Under the pieces are notes generated by a model. That model was not told where the DNA came from, searched no databases, and worked only from the letters and a program-made list of their open reading frames with translations. Shown here in pieces: positions 41,820-50,579 of a stretch of 64,000 nucleotides of DNA. Position 1 is the stretch's first letter. Each line of letters starts with the position of its first letter. The DNA is from Streptomyces atratus (GTDB lineage Bacteria > Actinomycetota > Actinomycetes > Streptomycetales > Streptomycetaceae). The stretch spans positions 1-64,000 of the forward strand of contig NZ_FPJO01000024.1 in the NCBI RefSeq assembly GCF_900119365.1. Reading direction: 5' to 3'. Both the position numbers and the translations under genes were made by a program.

Positions 41820-42614
41820 TCAGTGGTGAAGGATCTTCGACAGGAAGTCCTTGGCCCGGTCACTGCGCGGGTTGCTGAAGAACTGGTCGGGCGTGGCCTC
41901 TTCGACGATCTTTCCGTCGGCCATGAAGACGACCCGGTTCGCGGCCGAGCGCGCGAAACCCATCTCATGGGTGACGACGACCATCGTCATGCCGTCCCGG
42001 GCGAGCTGCTGCATGACCTCCAGCACCTCGTTGATCATCTCCGGGTCGAGCGCGGATGTCGGCTCGTCGAAGAGGATCACCTTCGGGTCCATCGCCAACG
42101 CCCTTGCGATGGCGACGCGTTGCTGCTGACCGCCGGAGAGCTGGGCGGGGTACTTGTCGGCCTGCGTCGCCACACCCACCCGGTCCAGCAGCGAATGGGC
42201 CTTGTCCTCGGCGGCCTTCTTGTCCGTCCTGCGGACCTTGATCTGGCCCAGCATCACGTTCTCGAGCACCGTCTTGTGCGCGAAGAGATTGAACGACTGG
42301 AAGACCATGCCGACGTCGGCGCGCAGCCTGGCCAGCTCCCTGCCCTCCGCGGGCAGCGGCTTGCCGTCGATCGAGATGGCGCCCGAGTCGATCGTCTCCA
42401 AGCGGTTGATCGTGCGGCACAGCGTGGACTTCCCGGACCCGGAGGGCCCGATGACGACCACGACCTCGCCACGGGCGATGGTCAGGTCGATGTCCTGGAG
42501 CACATGCAGTGCGCCGAAGTGCTTGTTGACGTTGCTCAGTACGACAAGGTCGTCCGCCGCAGGCGCGGCGTCCCCGGCACCCTTGGTCACTGAAACTCCG
42601 CTCATCGGCTTCAT
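41820..42614 (-). CDS. gluA: Glutamate ABC transporter ATPase GluA
   Basis: 264 residues. Walker A GPSGSGKS, Q-loop VFQSFNLF, ABC signature LSGGQQQR, Walker B VILFDEPTSALDPE and H-loop THEMGFA are all intact, so it powers glutamate import through GluCD. The ATG at 42614 follows GAGGAGGACGGAG; ATG 42602 is an alternative. A 20-residue Ala/Asp-rich leader precedes the conserved domain. First gene of the operon, divergent from gluRK. Confidence 0.95.
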   Translation of the reverse strand: MKPMSGVSVTKGAGDAAPAADDLVVLSNVNKHFGALHVLQDIDLTIARGEVVVVIGPSGSGKSTLCRTINRLETIDSGAISIDGKPLPAEGRELARLRADVGMVFQSFNLFAHKTVLENVMLGQIKVRRTDKKAAEDKAHSLLDRVGVATQADKYPAQLSGGQQQRVAIARALAMDPKVILFDEPTSALDPEMINEVLEVMQQLARDGMTMVVVTHEMGFARSAANRVVFMADGKIVEEATPDQFFSNPRSDRAKDFLSKILHH

Positions 42615-42962
42615 GCTCCGTCCTCCTCGGTTGGGAAGGACCCTAGTGACGCGGCGCTACCAGCGTCATTACATCTGAGCGGAAATTGAGGATAACGATC
42701 CGGCGGCAACCGGACACTCCGTGTGAACGGGGTGAGGGGTGTGACGCCTGCGGCGTACCGGGTGGATAACAGATGGCTGGATGCGGCGGGCGGGCCTTGA
42801 CTGACCCGCCTCTCATCGGAGTGGATGCCCTGGTACGCCATAAACGTGAAACGCCTCGGTACGGGGAAGTGACGGGGAGCGTACGGGAGACCGCACCGAC
42901 ATCTGCCGACGCCTGCCGGCAGGTGTCCCGTCGAAACCATCGGAGAACCGGAGAGGGAGGCC
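42615..42962. other. Divergent control region gluA/gluR
   Basis: 348 bp between the transporter operon and its presumed two-component regulators. The gluA promoter lies near the left end (42640-42669). Nearby are AT-richer segments (ATTACATCTGAGCGGAAATT around 42667-42690) that may hold GluR sites. gluR has GGAGAGGGAGG just before its ATG. No clear palindrome is visible. Confidence 0.5.
42640..42669 (-). promoter_or_regulatory. Putative gluA promoter
   Basis: On the minus strand, ATGACG (42669-42664), 18-nt spacer, TAGGGT (42645-42640). The -10 fits TAnnnT and the start would be about 20 nt before gluA. The imperfect -35 suits an activated promoter. Confidence 0.55.
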
Positions 42963-43655
42963 ATGAGACTGCTGCTCGTCGAGGACGACAACCACGTCGC
43001 GGCCGCCCTCTCCGCCATCCTGGCCCGGCACGGCTTCCGGGTCGTGCACGCGCGCAGCGGCGAGGAGGCGCTGCAGGCGCTGCTGCCCGCGCACACGGAG
43101 CCGTTCGGTGTCGTGCTCCTCGACCTCGGCCTGCCCGACCAGGACGGCTACGAGGTGTGCGGGAAGATCCGCAAGCGCACCTCCACCCCGGTGATCATGG
43201 TGACCGCGCGCGCCGACGTCCGGTCGCGGATCCACGGCCTCAACCTCGGCGCCGACGACTACGTGGTCAAGCCGTACGACACCGGCGAACTCCTCGCCCG
43301 TATCCACGCCGTCAGCCGACGCAAGACGACCGGCGAGGACACCGTGCCCACGCCCGTCGCCGCACTGCGCCTCGGGCACGTCCACATCGAGCTGCCGACC
43401 CGCCGGGTCAGCGTCGACGGGGCGGAAGTCCAGCTCACCCGCAAGGAGTTCGACCTGCTCGCGCTGCTCGCCCAGCGCCCCGGAGTGGTGTTCCGCCGGG
43501 AGCAGATCATCAGCGAGGTGTGGCGTACCAGCTGGGAGGGCACGGGGCGCACACTCGAAGTGCACGTCGCGTCCCTGCGCTCCAAGCTGCGGCTGCCCGC
43601 ACTGATCGAGACGGTGCGCGGGGTCGGCTACCGGCTCGTCGCCCCGTCCGCGTAG
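42963..43655 (+). CDS. gluR: OmpR-family response regulator (GluR-like)
   Basis: 230 residues. The receiver has LLVEDDN, phospho-acceptor Asp54 (LLDLGLPDQDG), a Thr in MVTAR, and Lys in VVKPYD. The C-terminal winged helix (about 130-228) has LTRKEFDLLALLAQRPG and TLEVHVASLRSKL, an OmpR/PhoB type. Divergent from gluABCD and next to its kinase, it matches GluR of S. coelicolor, which with GluK senses glutamate and activates gluABCD. The ATG at 42963 follows GAGAGGGAGG. The kinase begins 15 bp downstream. Confidence 0.9.
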   Translation: MRLLLVEDDNHVAAALSAILARHGFRVVHARSGEEALQALLPAHTEPFGVVLLDLGLPDQDGYEVCGKIRKRTSTPVIMVTARADVRSRIHGLNLGADDYVVKPYDTGELLARIHAVSRRKTTGEDTVPTPVAALRLGHVHIELPTRRVSVDGAEVQLTRKEFDLLALLAQRPGVVFRREQIISEVWRTSWEGTGRTLEVHVASLRSKLRLPALIETVRGVGYRLVAPSA

Positions 43656-43670
43656 AGGCATACGTCCCAG

Positions 43671-45065
43671 GTGCGCACCCGGCTGCTTCCCCTGCTCATC
43701 ATTCTCATGGCGGGCGTGCTGCTCGCCCTCGGCTTCCCGCTGGCCGTCAGCGTGGCGGCGGCCCAGCAGCAACGCGTCGTCATCGACCGCATCGACGACA
43801 CGGCACGCTTCGCCGCACTCGCGCAGTTCATCACCGAGCGGGCGGCCGGTTACGACGAGCGCCGGCGCACCCTGCGCAGCGAACTCGACACCTACGCGTC
43901 GGTGTACGGCATCCGCGCCGGTGTCTTCTACCGCGACGACAGCGCCATGGCGAAGGCGCCCGCCGCCTGGCAGCTCCCGATCGAGGGGGAGGGGCGCGAG
44001 GCGTTCAAGGAGGCCCTGCTCGGTCGGCGCAGCCATGATCCGCCGCAGGTCTGGCCGTGGCAGGACGGCAGGGTCGTCGTCGCCTCACCCGTCGTACGGG
44101 ACGGCGACGTGGTCGCCGTCGTCGTCCTCGACTCGCCCACCGAGGAGATGCGCGCGCGCACGCTGCGCGGCTGGCTGCTGATCGCGGCCGGCGAAGCGGT
44201 CGCGATGCTGGTCGCGGTCGGCGCCGCGATCCGCCTCACCGGCTGGGTGCTGCTGCCCGTACGGACCCTGGACGCGGCCACCCACGACATCGCCAGCGGG
44301 CGGATGAGGTCCCGCGTCGCGGCTTCCGGCGGGCCACCGGAACTGCGGCGCCTGGCCCGGTCGTTCAACGAGATGGCCGACAACGTCGAGGACGTGCTGG
44401 AGCAGCAGCGCGCCTTCGTCGCCGACGCCTCGCACCAGCTGCGCAACCCCCTCGCCGCGCTGCTGCTGCGGATCGAGCTCCTCGCGCTGGAACTCCCCGA
44501 GGGCAACGAGGAGATCGCCTCCGTGCGCACGGAGGGCAAGCGTCTCGCGCAGGTCCTCGACGACCTGCTCGACCTGGCGCTGGCCGAACACGCCGCGGCC
44601 GATCTCCAGCTCACGGACATCGGTGCGCTCACCGCGGAGCGCGTCGCGTCCTGGCGGCCGCTCGCCGAGGAGAAGGGGGTACGGCTCAGGACGGACGGCC
44701 CGTCCGCTGTGACCGCCTGGGCGGACCCCATCGCACTGTCGAGCGCCCTGGACGCGATCATCGACAACGCCCTGAAGTTCACCCCGGCCGAGGAAGAGGT
44801 CGTCGTCAAGGTCGCCTCCGGCCCCGACGACGTCACGGTCGTCGTCGCCGACCGCGGACCGGGCCTCACGACGGCGGAGATGGAACGCATCGGCGACCGC
44901 TTCTGGCGCAGCACCCAGCATCAGAACATCCGGGGCTCAGGCCTCGGGCTCTCCATCTCGCAGGCGCTCCTGGCGGCCGGCGGCGGTTCCCTGAGCTACG
45001 CGGCCCATGCGCCGCACGGGCTGCGGGTGACGGTCTCGGTGCCGCGCAACGGCCCGCAGGGCTGA
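43671..45065 (+). CDS. gluK: Sensor histidine kinase (GluK-like)
   Basis: 464 residues. A first membrane helix (about 7-28) is followed by an extracellular sensing domain (about 30-160), a second helix (about 165-185), HAMP (about 185-240), a HisKA phospho-acceptor His255 in DASHQLRNPLAALL, and a HATPase with N, G1 (DRGPGL) and G2 (GSGLGLSI) boxes. It resembles GluK, the glutamate sensor of S. coelicolor. The start is the GTG at 43671; the Shine-Dalgarno is weak, so it may depend on coupling with gluR. It converges with the TAXI gene with only 24 bp between. Confidence 0.9.
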   Translation: MRTRLLPLLIILMAGVLLALGFPLAVSVAAAQQQRVVIDRIDDTARFAALAQFITERAAGYDERRRTLRSELDTYASVYGIRAGVFYRDDSAMAKAPAAWQLPIEGEGREAFKEALLGRRSHDPPQVWPWQDGRVVVASPVVRDGDVVAVVVLDSPTEEMRARTLRGWLLIAAGEAVAMLVAVGAAIRLTGWVLLPVRTLDAATHDIASGRMRSRVAASGGPPELRRLARSFNEMADNVEDVLEQQRAFVADASHQLRNPLAALLLRIELLALELPEGNEEIASVRTEGKRLAQVLDDLLDLALAEHAAADLQLTDIGALTAERVASWRPLAEEKGVRLRTDGPSAVTAWADPIALSSALDAIIDNALKFTPAEEEVVVKVASGPDDVTVVVADRGPGLTTAEMERIGDRFWRSTQHQNIRGSGLGLSISQALLAAGGGSLSYAAHAPHGLRVTVSVPRNGPQG

Positions 45066-45089
45066 GCGGAACGGGGGGGGAGGAAGGGG

Positions 45090-46088
45090 TCAGGGCTTGA
45101 CCGAGCGGTAGTAGCGGCTGGCCCCCTCGTGCAGCAGTAGCGGATCGGTGTAGATCGCCGTACGCAGATCCACCAGCTGGGCCGCATGCACCTCGCGCCC
45201 GATCCGGTCCCGGCTGTCGATCACGGTCCGGGTGAACGCCTCCGTCAGCGACGGATCCGAACGGTCCGTGGTCACCAGCACATTGGCGACCGCGACCGTC
45301 GGCACCGCCTGGTCCTGCTGCGCGTTGCGGTAGGCGTCGGCGGGCATCATCGCCGAACGGTAGTAGCGGGCGGACCCGCCCGCCGCCTGGAGCTCCTTGA
45401 CCAGCGAAGCCTCCAACGGCACCAGCCGGATCGCGAACCGGTCCGACAACTCCTGCACCGCGGACGTGGGCAGCCCGCCGGACCAGAAGAAGGCGTCGAG
45501 CCGGTCGTCCTCCAGCTGCTTCGGCATGGTGTCGATACCGGCGGAGACCGGCTTCACGTCGTCGGTGGGATCGAGACCCGCGGCCTTCATCAGCCGGTCG
45601 GCGACCAGCCGTACGCCCGAACCGCGCTGTCCTACCCCGACGCGCTTTCCGCGCAGATCCGAGACCTTCCGTATCTCCGAGTCGCGGGGCACGACCAGCT
45701 GGATGTAGTCGTCGTACAGCCGCACACAGCCCCGCAGCCGGTCGGCGCCGGGCTTGCCGCCGCGCAGATAGGTGGCGAGGGCATCGGCGGTGGCGATGGT
45801 GAAGTCGGCCTTCCCGGTCGCCACCCGTGCGATGTTCTGCTGCGAGCCCTCACTGGTCCGGAGCCGTATCGACACCTCGGGCAGATCCCTGGCCAGGTCC
45901 CCCTTGAGGCGCTCGCCGTAGCGCTGGTAGACCCCGCTGCGCACGCCGGTGCTGAAGGTCAGCGTTCCGGTCGGCGCCGGATCCCCGAGTGGCAGCAGCC
46001 ACCAGAGCAGCAGCCCGAGCACGACGGCGACGGCGGCGCACGCCTGAAGAACGCGTCGCCTGCCGATACGGGAGAGTGCCTGGAGCAT
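45090..46088 (-). CDS. TAXI-family solute-binding protein (TRAP-type)
   Basis: 332 residues. An N-terminal hydrophobic helix (about 13-35) with no proper lipobox anchors it to the membrane; the rest is a TAXI (TRAP-associated extracytoplasmic immunogenic) binding domain: GTLTFSTGVRSGVYQRYGERL, SEGSQQNIARVATGKADF, LRGKRVGVGQRGSG. TAXI relatives in known cases bind glutamate/glutamine. No TRAP membrane subunits (DctQM) are found nearby. Its neighbour is the glutamate sensor kinase, so it may present ligand to GluK rather than feed a transporter. The ATG at 46088 is the start, divergent from miaB. Confidence 0.85.
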   Translation of the reverse strand: MLQALSRIGRRRVLQACAAVAVVLGLLLWWLLPLGDPAPTGTLTFSTGVRSGVYQRYGERLKGDLARDLPEVSIRLRTSEGSQQNIARVATGKADFTIATADALATYLRGGKPGADRLRGCVRLYDDYIQLVVPRDSEIRKVSDLRGKRVGVGQRGSGVRLVADRLMKAAGLDPTDDVKPVSAGIDTMPKQLEDDRLDAFFWSGGLPTSAVQELSDRFAIRLVPLEASLVKELQAAGGSARYYRSAMMPADAYRNAQQDQAVPTVAVANVLVTTDRSDPSLTEAFTRTVIDSRDRIGREVHAAQLVDLRTAIYTDPLLLHEGASRYYRSVKP

Positions 46089-46212
46089 GGCGGTGATCCT
46101 GCCAGCCCGCTCCGGCGATGACCAGGGCAGGATGCCTGCTCACGACGGACCGGCTGATGATCACTGCGGCCGCCCGCCGGGGACCCTCCCGGGACCACCT
46201 ACCCTGGAGGGC

Positions 46213-47742
46213 ATGACCAGCAGCAGCGACCGGAGCCCCGCAGTGAGCGTCGAGGGACCCAAGACCTACGAAGTCCGCACCTACGGGTGCCAGATGAACG
46301 TCCACGACTCCGAGCGGCTGTCGGGGCTGCTGGAGGGCGCGGGCTACGTCCGTGCGGACGAGGGTTCCGACGGCGACGCGGACGTTGTCGTCTTCAACAC
46401 CTGCGCGGTGCGGGAGAACGCCGACAACAAGCTCTACGGCAACCTCGGCCGGCTCGCTCCGATGAAGACCAAGCGGCCCGGCATGCAGATCGCCGTCGGC
46501 GGCTGCCTGGCGCAGAAGGACCGCGACACCATCGTCGAGCGGGCCCCCTGGGTCGACGTCGTCTTCGGTACGCACAACATCGGCAAGCTGCCCGTGCTGC
46601 TGGAGCGCGCCCGTATCCAGGAGGAGGCGCAGATCGAGATCGCCGAATCCCTGGAGGCCTTCCCCTCCACGCTCCCCACCCGGCGCGAGTCCGCCTACGC
46701 CGCGTGGGTCTCGATCTCCGTCGGCTGCAACAACACCTGCACCTTCTGTATCGTCCCGGCGCTGCGCGGCAAGGAGAAGGACCGCCGCACCGGTGACATC
46801 CTCGCCGAGATCGAGGCCCTGGTCGCCGAGGGCGTCTCGGAGATCACCCTGCTCGGCCAGAACGTGAACGCGTACGGCTCCGACATCGGCGACCGCGAGG
46901 CCTTCTCCAAGCTGCTGCGCGCCTGCGGGAAGATCGAAGGGCTGGAGCGGGTCCGCTTCACCTCGCCGCACCCCCGCGATTTCACGGACGACGTGATCGC
47001 GGCGATGGCCGAGACACCCAATGTGATGCCGCAGCTCCACATGCCGATGCAGTCGGGCTCCGACACGATCCTCAGGGCGATGCGGCGCTCGTACCGGCAG
47101 GAGCGCTTCCTCGGCATCATCGAGAAGGTGCGCGCCGCGATGCCGGACGCCGCCATCTCCACCGACATCATCGTGGGCTTCCCCGGCGAGACCGAGGAGG
47201 ACTTCGAGCAGACCATGCACGCGGTCCGCGAGGCGCGCTTCGCCAACGCCTTCACCTTCCAGTACTCCAAGCGTCCCGGGACCCCCGCCGCCGAGATGGA
47301 GGGGCAGATCCCCAAGGAGGTCGTCCAGGAGCGGTACATGCGCCTGTCCGCCCTCCAGGAGGAGATCTCCTGGGAGGAGAACAAGAAGCAGGTCGGCCGG
47401 ACGCTGAAGATCATGGTCGCGGAGGGCGAGGGCCGCAAGGACGGCGCCACCCACCGCCTCTCCGGCCGCGCCGCCGACAACCGCCTGGTCCACTTCACCA
47501 AGCCGGACCAGGACGTGCGACCGGGCGATGTGGTGACCGTCGAGATCACCTACGCGGCCCCGCACCACCTCCTCGCCGAGGGCGCACCGGTGGCCGTGCG
47601 GCGGACCCGGGCCGGGGACGCCTGGGAGAAGCGCACCGCCGCCGAGGCCGCCGAGCCGGCCGGAGTGATGCTGGGACTGCCGGGCATCGGAGCCCCGGCG
47701 CCGCTGCCGGTCGCGGCGGCCCCCGGCTGCGGCCGCGACTGA
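46213..47742 (+). CDS. miaB: tRNA-2-methylthio-N6-dimethylallyladenosine synthase MiaB
   Basis: A 509-residue radical-SAM methylthiotransferase that adds the 2-methylthio group to i6A37 made by MiaA. The N-terminal domain has YGCQMNVHDSERLSG, NTCAVRE and GGCLAQ (auxiliary cluster). The radical-SAM cluster is CNNTCTFC (Cys172, 176, 179), and a TRAM domain ends the enzyme, followed by an Ala/Pro-rich tail. The ATG at 46213 has CTGGAGGGC upstream. miaA lies 1.3 kb downstream. Confidence 0.95.
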   Translation: MTSSSDRSPAVSVEGPKTYEVRTYGCQMNVHDSERLSGLLEGAGYVRADEGSDGDADVVVFNTCAVRENADNKLYGNLGRLAPMKTKRPGMQIAVGGCLAQKDRDTIVERAPWVDVVFGTHNIGKLPVLLERARIQEEAQIEIAESLEAFPSTLPTRRESAYAAWVSISVGCNNTCTFCIVPALRGKEKDRRTGDILAEIEALVAEGVSEITLLGQNVNAYGSDIGDREAFSKLLRACGKIEGLERVRFTSPHPRDFTDDVIAAMAETPNVMPQLHMPMQSGSDTILRAMRRSYRQERFLGIIEKVRAAMPDAAISTDIIVGFPGETEEDFEQTMHAVREARFANAFTFQYSKRPGTPAAEMEGQIPKEVVQERYMRLSALQEEISWEENKKQVGRTLKIMVAEGEGRKDGATHRLSGRAADNRLVHFTKPDQDVRPGDVVTVEITYAAPHHLLAEGAPVAVRRTRAGDAWEKRTAAEAAEPAGVMLGLPGIGAPAPLPVAAAPGCGRD

Positions 47743-47788
47743 CACCGGGAGCCCGACGGCGGCCGAGCTGCGTGCCGGGGCCACGCAG

Positions 47789-47794
47789 TACGCT
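47789..47794 (+). promoter_or_regulatory. Putative -10 box for the leaderless LigB-like gene
   Basis: TACGCT (TAnnnT) lies 7 nt before the ATG at 47802 with no ribosome-binding site between. No convincing -35. Confidence 0.35.
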
Positions 47795-47801
47795 GCCCAC
47801 C

Positions 47802-48515
47802 ATGCTTGCCGCCGCCGCTGTGTGCCCCTGCCCGCCCCTGCTGGTACCCGAGGTCGCCGCCGGTGCCGCGCCCGAGCTCGACGCCGCCCGGGACGCCTGC
47901 GCCCAGGCCCTCGGTGTGCTCGCCGCCGCGCGCCCCGATCTGCTGGTCGTGGTCGGGCCCGCGGACCTGCCGGGGCGCGGCCCGCACCCCGAGGGGGCCA
48001 CGGGCAGCTTCAAGGGCTTCGGCGTCGACCTGGGCGTCCGGCTCGGGCGCGACCGCGGACCGGTGGCGGACGACACGCTCCCGCCGTCCCTCTCCGTCGG
48101 CGCCTGGTTGCTGGCCCGCGCGGGATGGGACGGTGCGCCGGTCGAGGCACTGGGCGTGGGGGAGCCGTTGGAGACCGACCGCTGTACGAGCGCCGGACGG
48201 GACCTGGCCGCCAGGGCGGACCGGGTCGCGCTGCTCGTGATGGGCGACGGCAGCGCCTGCCGCACGCTCAAGGCCCCGGGCTATCTGGACGAGCGGGCCG
48301 AAGCCTTCGACGCGGCGGCCGCCCGCGCACTGGGCGCGGCGGACACCGACGCGCTGACCGCGCTGGACGCGTCACTGGCGTACGAGCTGAAGGCGGCGGG
48401 CCGGGCGCCCTGGCAGGTGCTCGCGGGCGCGGCGCAGGGGGCGGGGCTGACCGGGCGGCTCCTGTACGAGGACGCTCCGTACGGCGTGGGCTACCTGGTC
48501 GCCGCCTGGTCCTGA
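47802..48515 (+). CDS. Class III extradiol dioxygenase-like protein (LigB fold)
   Basis: 237 residues of an actinobacterial family related to LigB-type extradiol dioxygenases, always between miaB and miaA/dapF. It begins AAAVCPCPPLLVPEVA, where true LigB enzymes have metal-binding His residues, and has VVGPAD, MGDGSA and APYGVGYLVA. The canonical His ligands are mostly missing, so it may not cleave aromatics. An in-frame ATG at 47772 is less likely. It ends 85 bp before the convergent small antitoxin-like gene. Confidence 0.8.
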   Translation: MLAAAAVCPCPPLLVPEVAAGAAPELDAARDACAQALGVLAAARPDLLVVVGPADLPGRGPHPEGATGSFKGFGVDLGVRLGRDRGPVADDTLPPSLSVGAWLLARAGWDGAPVEALGVGEPLETDRCTSAGRDLAARADRVALLVMGDGSACRTLKAPGYLDERAEAFDAAAARALGAADTDALTALDASLAYELKAAGRAPWQVLAGAAQGAGLTGRLLYEDAPYGVGYLVAAWS

Positions 48516-48535
48516 GCCCCTGCCGCCCGGGGACG

Positions 48536-48554
48536 CACGGCCGACGGCCGTGCA
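48536..48554. terminator. Hairpin between convergent genes
   Basis: Perfect 8-bp stem GCACGGCC (48536-48543) / GGCCGTGC (48547-48554), loop GAC, between the LigB-like gene and the small antitoxin-like gene. Confidence 0.6.
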
Positions 48555-48599
48555 GCGTCGTCGCTCCACGGCCGTCCGTCGGACTTGATCAGTTCATGG

Positions 48600-48836
48600 T
48601 CAGGAAGCGGGCGGCGTACCACCCTCGTCCTTGTGGGTCAGGCGCTCGACCGCGTCCTTGGCCTTCCTCGTACCGGACTCGATCTTGTCGCTGTACTTGC
48701 CCTTGGTCTTTTGGTCGACCGTCCGTGCGGCCTTGTCGAGTCCCTGGTCGATCTTGTCCCCGTGCTGATGCGCGAGTTCGCCGACCTTTTCCTTGGCGGG
48801 GCTCAGCTTGGCCTTCAAATTGTCCAGGAAGCCCAT
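48600..48836 (-). CDS. MT0933-like small antitoxin-family protein
   Basis: 78 residues, Lys/Asp/Ala-rich and helical, with GELAHQHGDKIDQGLDKAARTVDQKTKGKYSDKI, the pattern of the MT0933/Rv0909 antitoxin family. In M. tuberculosis Rv0909 pairs with an SRPBCC toxin, Rv0910. No toxin gene is adjacent here, so it is an orphan and may simply be a stress protein. The ATG at 48836 has GGGAAGG 6 nt upstream. Confidence 0.8.
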   Translation of the reverse strand: MGFLDNLKAKLSPAKEKVGELAHQHGDKIDQGLDKAARTVDQKTKGKYSDKIESGTRKAKDAVERLTHKDEGGTPPAS

Positions 48837-49011
48837 CGGGCACCTTCCCTGCTGGGGGACTACGGTCGGGCGCTTCCTCGGACCGTGAAAAAACGCCCAT
48901 ATTCACTTTGGATTCTACTGTCGTGAGAGAAGATCCGCGCCGTCCGGCGTACCTGCGGCGCGACCGGGCAAACTCACTCGTTCGGGAAGAGGTGCGGAGG
49001 TTTGCGAGACT

Positions 49012-49956
49012 GTGGCGGTGAGAAGTTCAGCTCCCGCATCGCGGGTCATCACCGTCGTCGGTCCCACTGCAGCCGGAAAGTCCGATCTGGGGGTGTTCCT
49101 TGCTCAGCAGCTCGACGGCGAAGTGGTCAACGCCGACTCCATGCAGCTCTACCGCGGGATGGACATCGGCACCGCGAAGCTGACGCTCGCCGAGCGCGGA
49201 TCCGTCCCGCACCACCTGCTGGACATCTGGGACGTCACCGAGACCGCCAGCGTCGCCGAGTACCAGCGGCTGGCCCGCGCCGAGATCGACCGGCTGCTCG
49301 CCGCCGGCCGCACCCCCGTCCTGGTCGGCGGCTCCGGGCTCTATGTGAAGGGCGCCATCGACGCCCTGGAGTTTCCCGGCACGGACCCGGACGTACGGGC
49401 CAGGCTGGAGGAGGAGCTGGTCGAGCGCGGCTCCGGAGCGCTGCACGCCCGGCTCGCCGCCGCCGACCCCGAGGCGGGCCGGGCCATCCTGCCGAGCAAC
49501 GGCCGCCGGATCGTCCGGGCCCTCGAAGTCATCGAGATCACCGGCAAGCCCTTCACCGCCAATCTCCCCGGTAACGATGCGGTGTACGACACCGTCCAGA
49601 TCGGCGTCGACGTGGCCCGCCCCGAACTCGACGAACGCATCGCCCTGAGGGTCGACCGGATGTGGGCGGCCGGACTCGTGGACGAGGTCCGCGCCCTGGA
49701 GACAGAAGGGCTGCGCGAAGGGCGGACCGCGTCCCGGGCGCTCGGCTACCAGCAGGTGCTGGCCGCGCTGGCCCGGGAATGCACCGAGGAGGAGGCGCGT
49801 GCCGAGACCGTGCGCGCCACCAAGCGCTTCGCGCGCCGGCAGGACTCGTGGTTCCGCCGCGATCCGCGGGTCCACTGGCTGAGCGGCGCCGCGGCGGACC
49901 GCGGGGAACTCCCGCGCCGGGCGCTGGCGTTGATCGAACGAGCGGTTACAGCCTGA
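49012..49956 (+). CDS. miaA: tRNA dimethylallyltransferase MiaA
   Basis: 314 residues. P-loop GPTAAGKS (about 17-24), NADSMQLYRGMDIGTAKLT, GGSGLYVKGAIDAL, and the C-terminal FARRQDSWFRRDPRVHWL are the standard MiaA motifs. It prenylates A37 of tRNAs reading UNN codons, including bldA-type tRNA, and feeds MiaB. The start is the GTG at 49012 (a second GTG at 49018 is possible); GGAGG lies 11 nt upstream. A palindrome ATCACGTGAT overlaps its stop. Confidence 0.95.
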   Translation: MAVRSSAPASRVITVVGPTAAGKSDLGVFLAQQLDGEVVNADSMQLYRGMDIGTAKLTLAERGSVPHHLLDIWDVTETASVAEYQRLARAEIDRLLAAGRTPVLVGGSGLYVKGAIDALEFPGTDPDVRARLEEELVERGSGALHARLAAADPEAGRAILPSNGRRIVRALEVIEITGKPFTANLPGNDAVYDTVQIGVDVARPELDERIALRVDRMWAAGLVDEVRALETEGLREGRTASRALGYQQVLAALARECTEEEARAETVRATKRFARRQDSWFRRDPRVHWLSGAAADRGELPRRALALIERAVTA

Positions 49957-50063
49957 TCACGTGATGGCATCGGGAAGCCCTGCCCGTCATTTCGGTGACC
50001 TGGAGCGTGCCATCATCGAGCATCGATCGACCAGTGGAGTCCGAGTTGGGAGGGCGCGTGGCG

Positions 50064-50501
50064 ATGGAGGCCGGCCCTCGCGACACTGAACAAGACGCAC
50101 CGGACGCGCTGCACGGGACAGGAAGTCTGAGCCCCGACGGGCCGGACGAGCTCGAAGCGACCCCCGAGGTCGAGGTCGAGCTGCGGCCCGCGCGCCGGCT
50201 GCGGATCTGGCAGCTGGCACCGATCGTCATGCTCGCCGCTGTGGGATCGCTGATGTTCGCCTTCCCGCTGGCCTTCGAGTTCGGCGACGGCGGCGCGGTC
50301 GTGGCCATGCTGGGCCTGCTGATCAGCTGCTGCGCGGCGGGCTGGGGCATGATGGCCGCCCGCCGCGTGGGATACACCTGGCCCGGGCTGCCGCAGCGGG
50401 GCTCGGGCGAGCGGTCCGACTGGCGGGTGATCGCTCTGTACGTCGTCGTCGTGGGCGTGCTGGTGGCGCTGGCCATCTGGCGCGTGGCACGGCTCCGCTG
50501 A
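50064..50501 (+). CDS. Hypothetical membrane protein, three helices
   Basis: 145 residues. An acidic N-terminus (about 1-45, Asp/Glu/Pro-rich) is followed by three probable helices (about 52-72 PIVMLAAVGSLMFAFPLAF; about 78-100 VVAMLGLLISCCAAGWGMMAA; about 122-142 VIALYVVVVGVLVALAIW). I do not recognise the family. ATG 50064 has GGGAGGG 9 nt upstream; GTG 50058 is also possible and the frame extends to 49995. Lies between miaA and dapF. Confidence 0.7.
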   Translation: MEAGPRDTEQDAPDALHGTGSLSPDGPDELEATPEVEVELRPARRLRIWQLAPIVMLAAVGSLMFAFPLAFEFGDGGAVVAMLGLLISCCAAGWGMMAARRVGYTWPGLPQRGSGERSDWRVIALYVVVVGVLVALAIWRVARLR

Positions 50502-50567
50502 CCCCCCGGCCTTCACCGCCGGGGCGCGCGGGGCCGCCCGGGGCCGTCAGCCGCCGGCGCCGTTTCG

Positions 50568-50573
50568 TACAGT
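50568..50573 (+). promoter_or_regulatory. Putative -10 box for leaderless dapF mRNA
   Basis: TACAGT (TAnnnT) exactly 6 nt before the GTG at 50580, with no Shine-Dalgarno sequence. The -35 region is GC-rich and unclear. Confidence 0.45.
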
Positions 50574-50579
50574 TGCCCT

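Noticed and set aside
49956..49965. Palindrome ATCACGTGAT overlapping the miaA stop
   Set aside because: Only 10 bp, G-box-like and easily expected by chance; no flanking symmetry.
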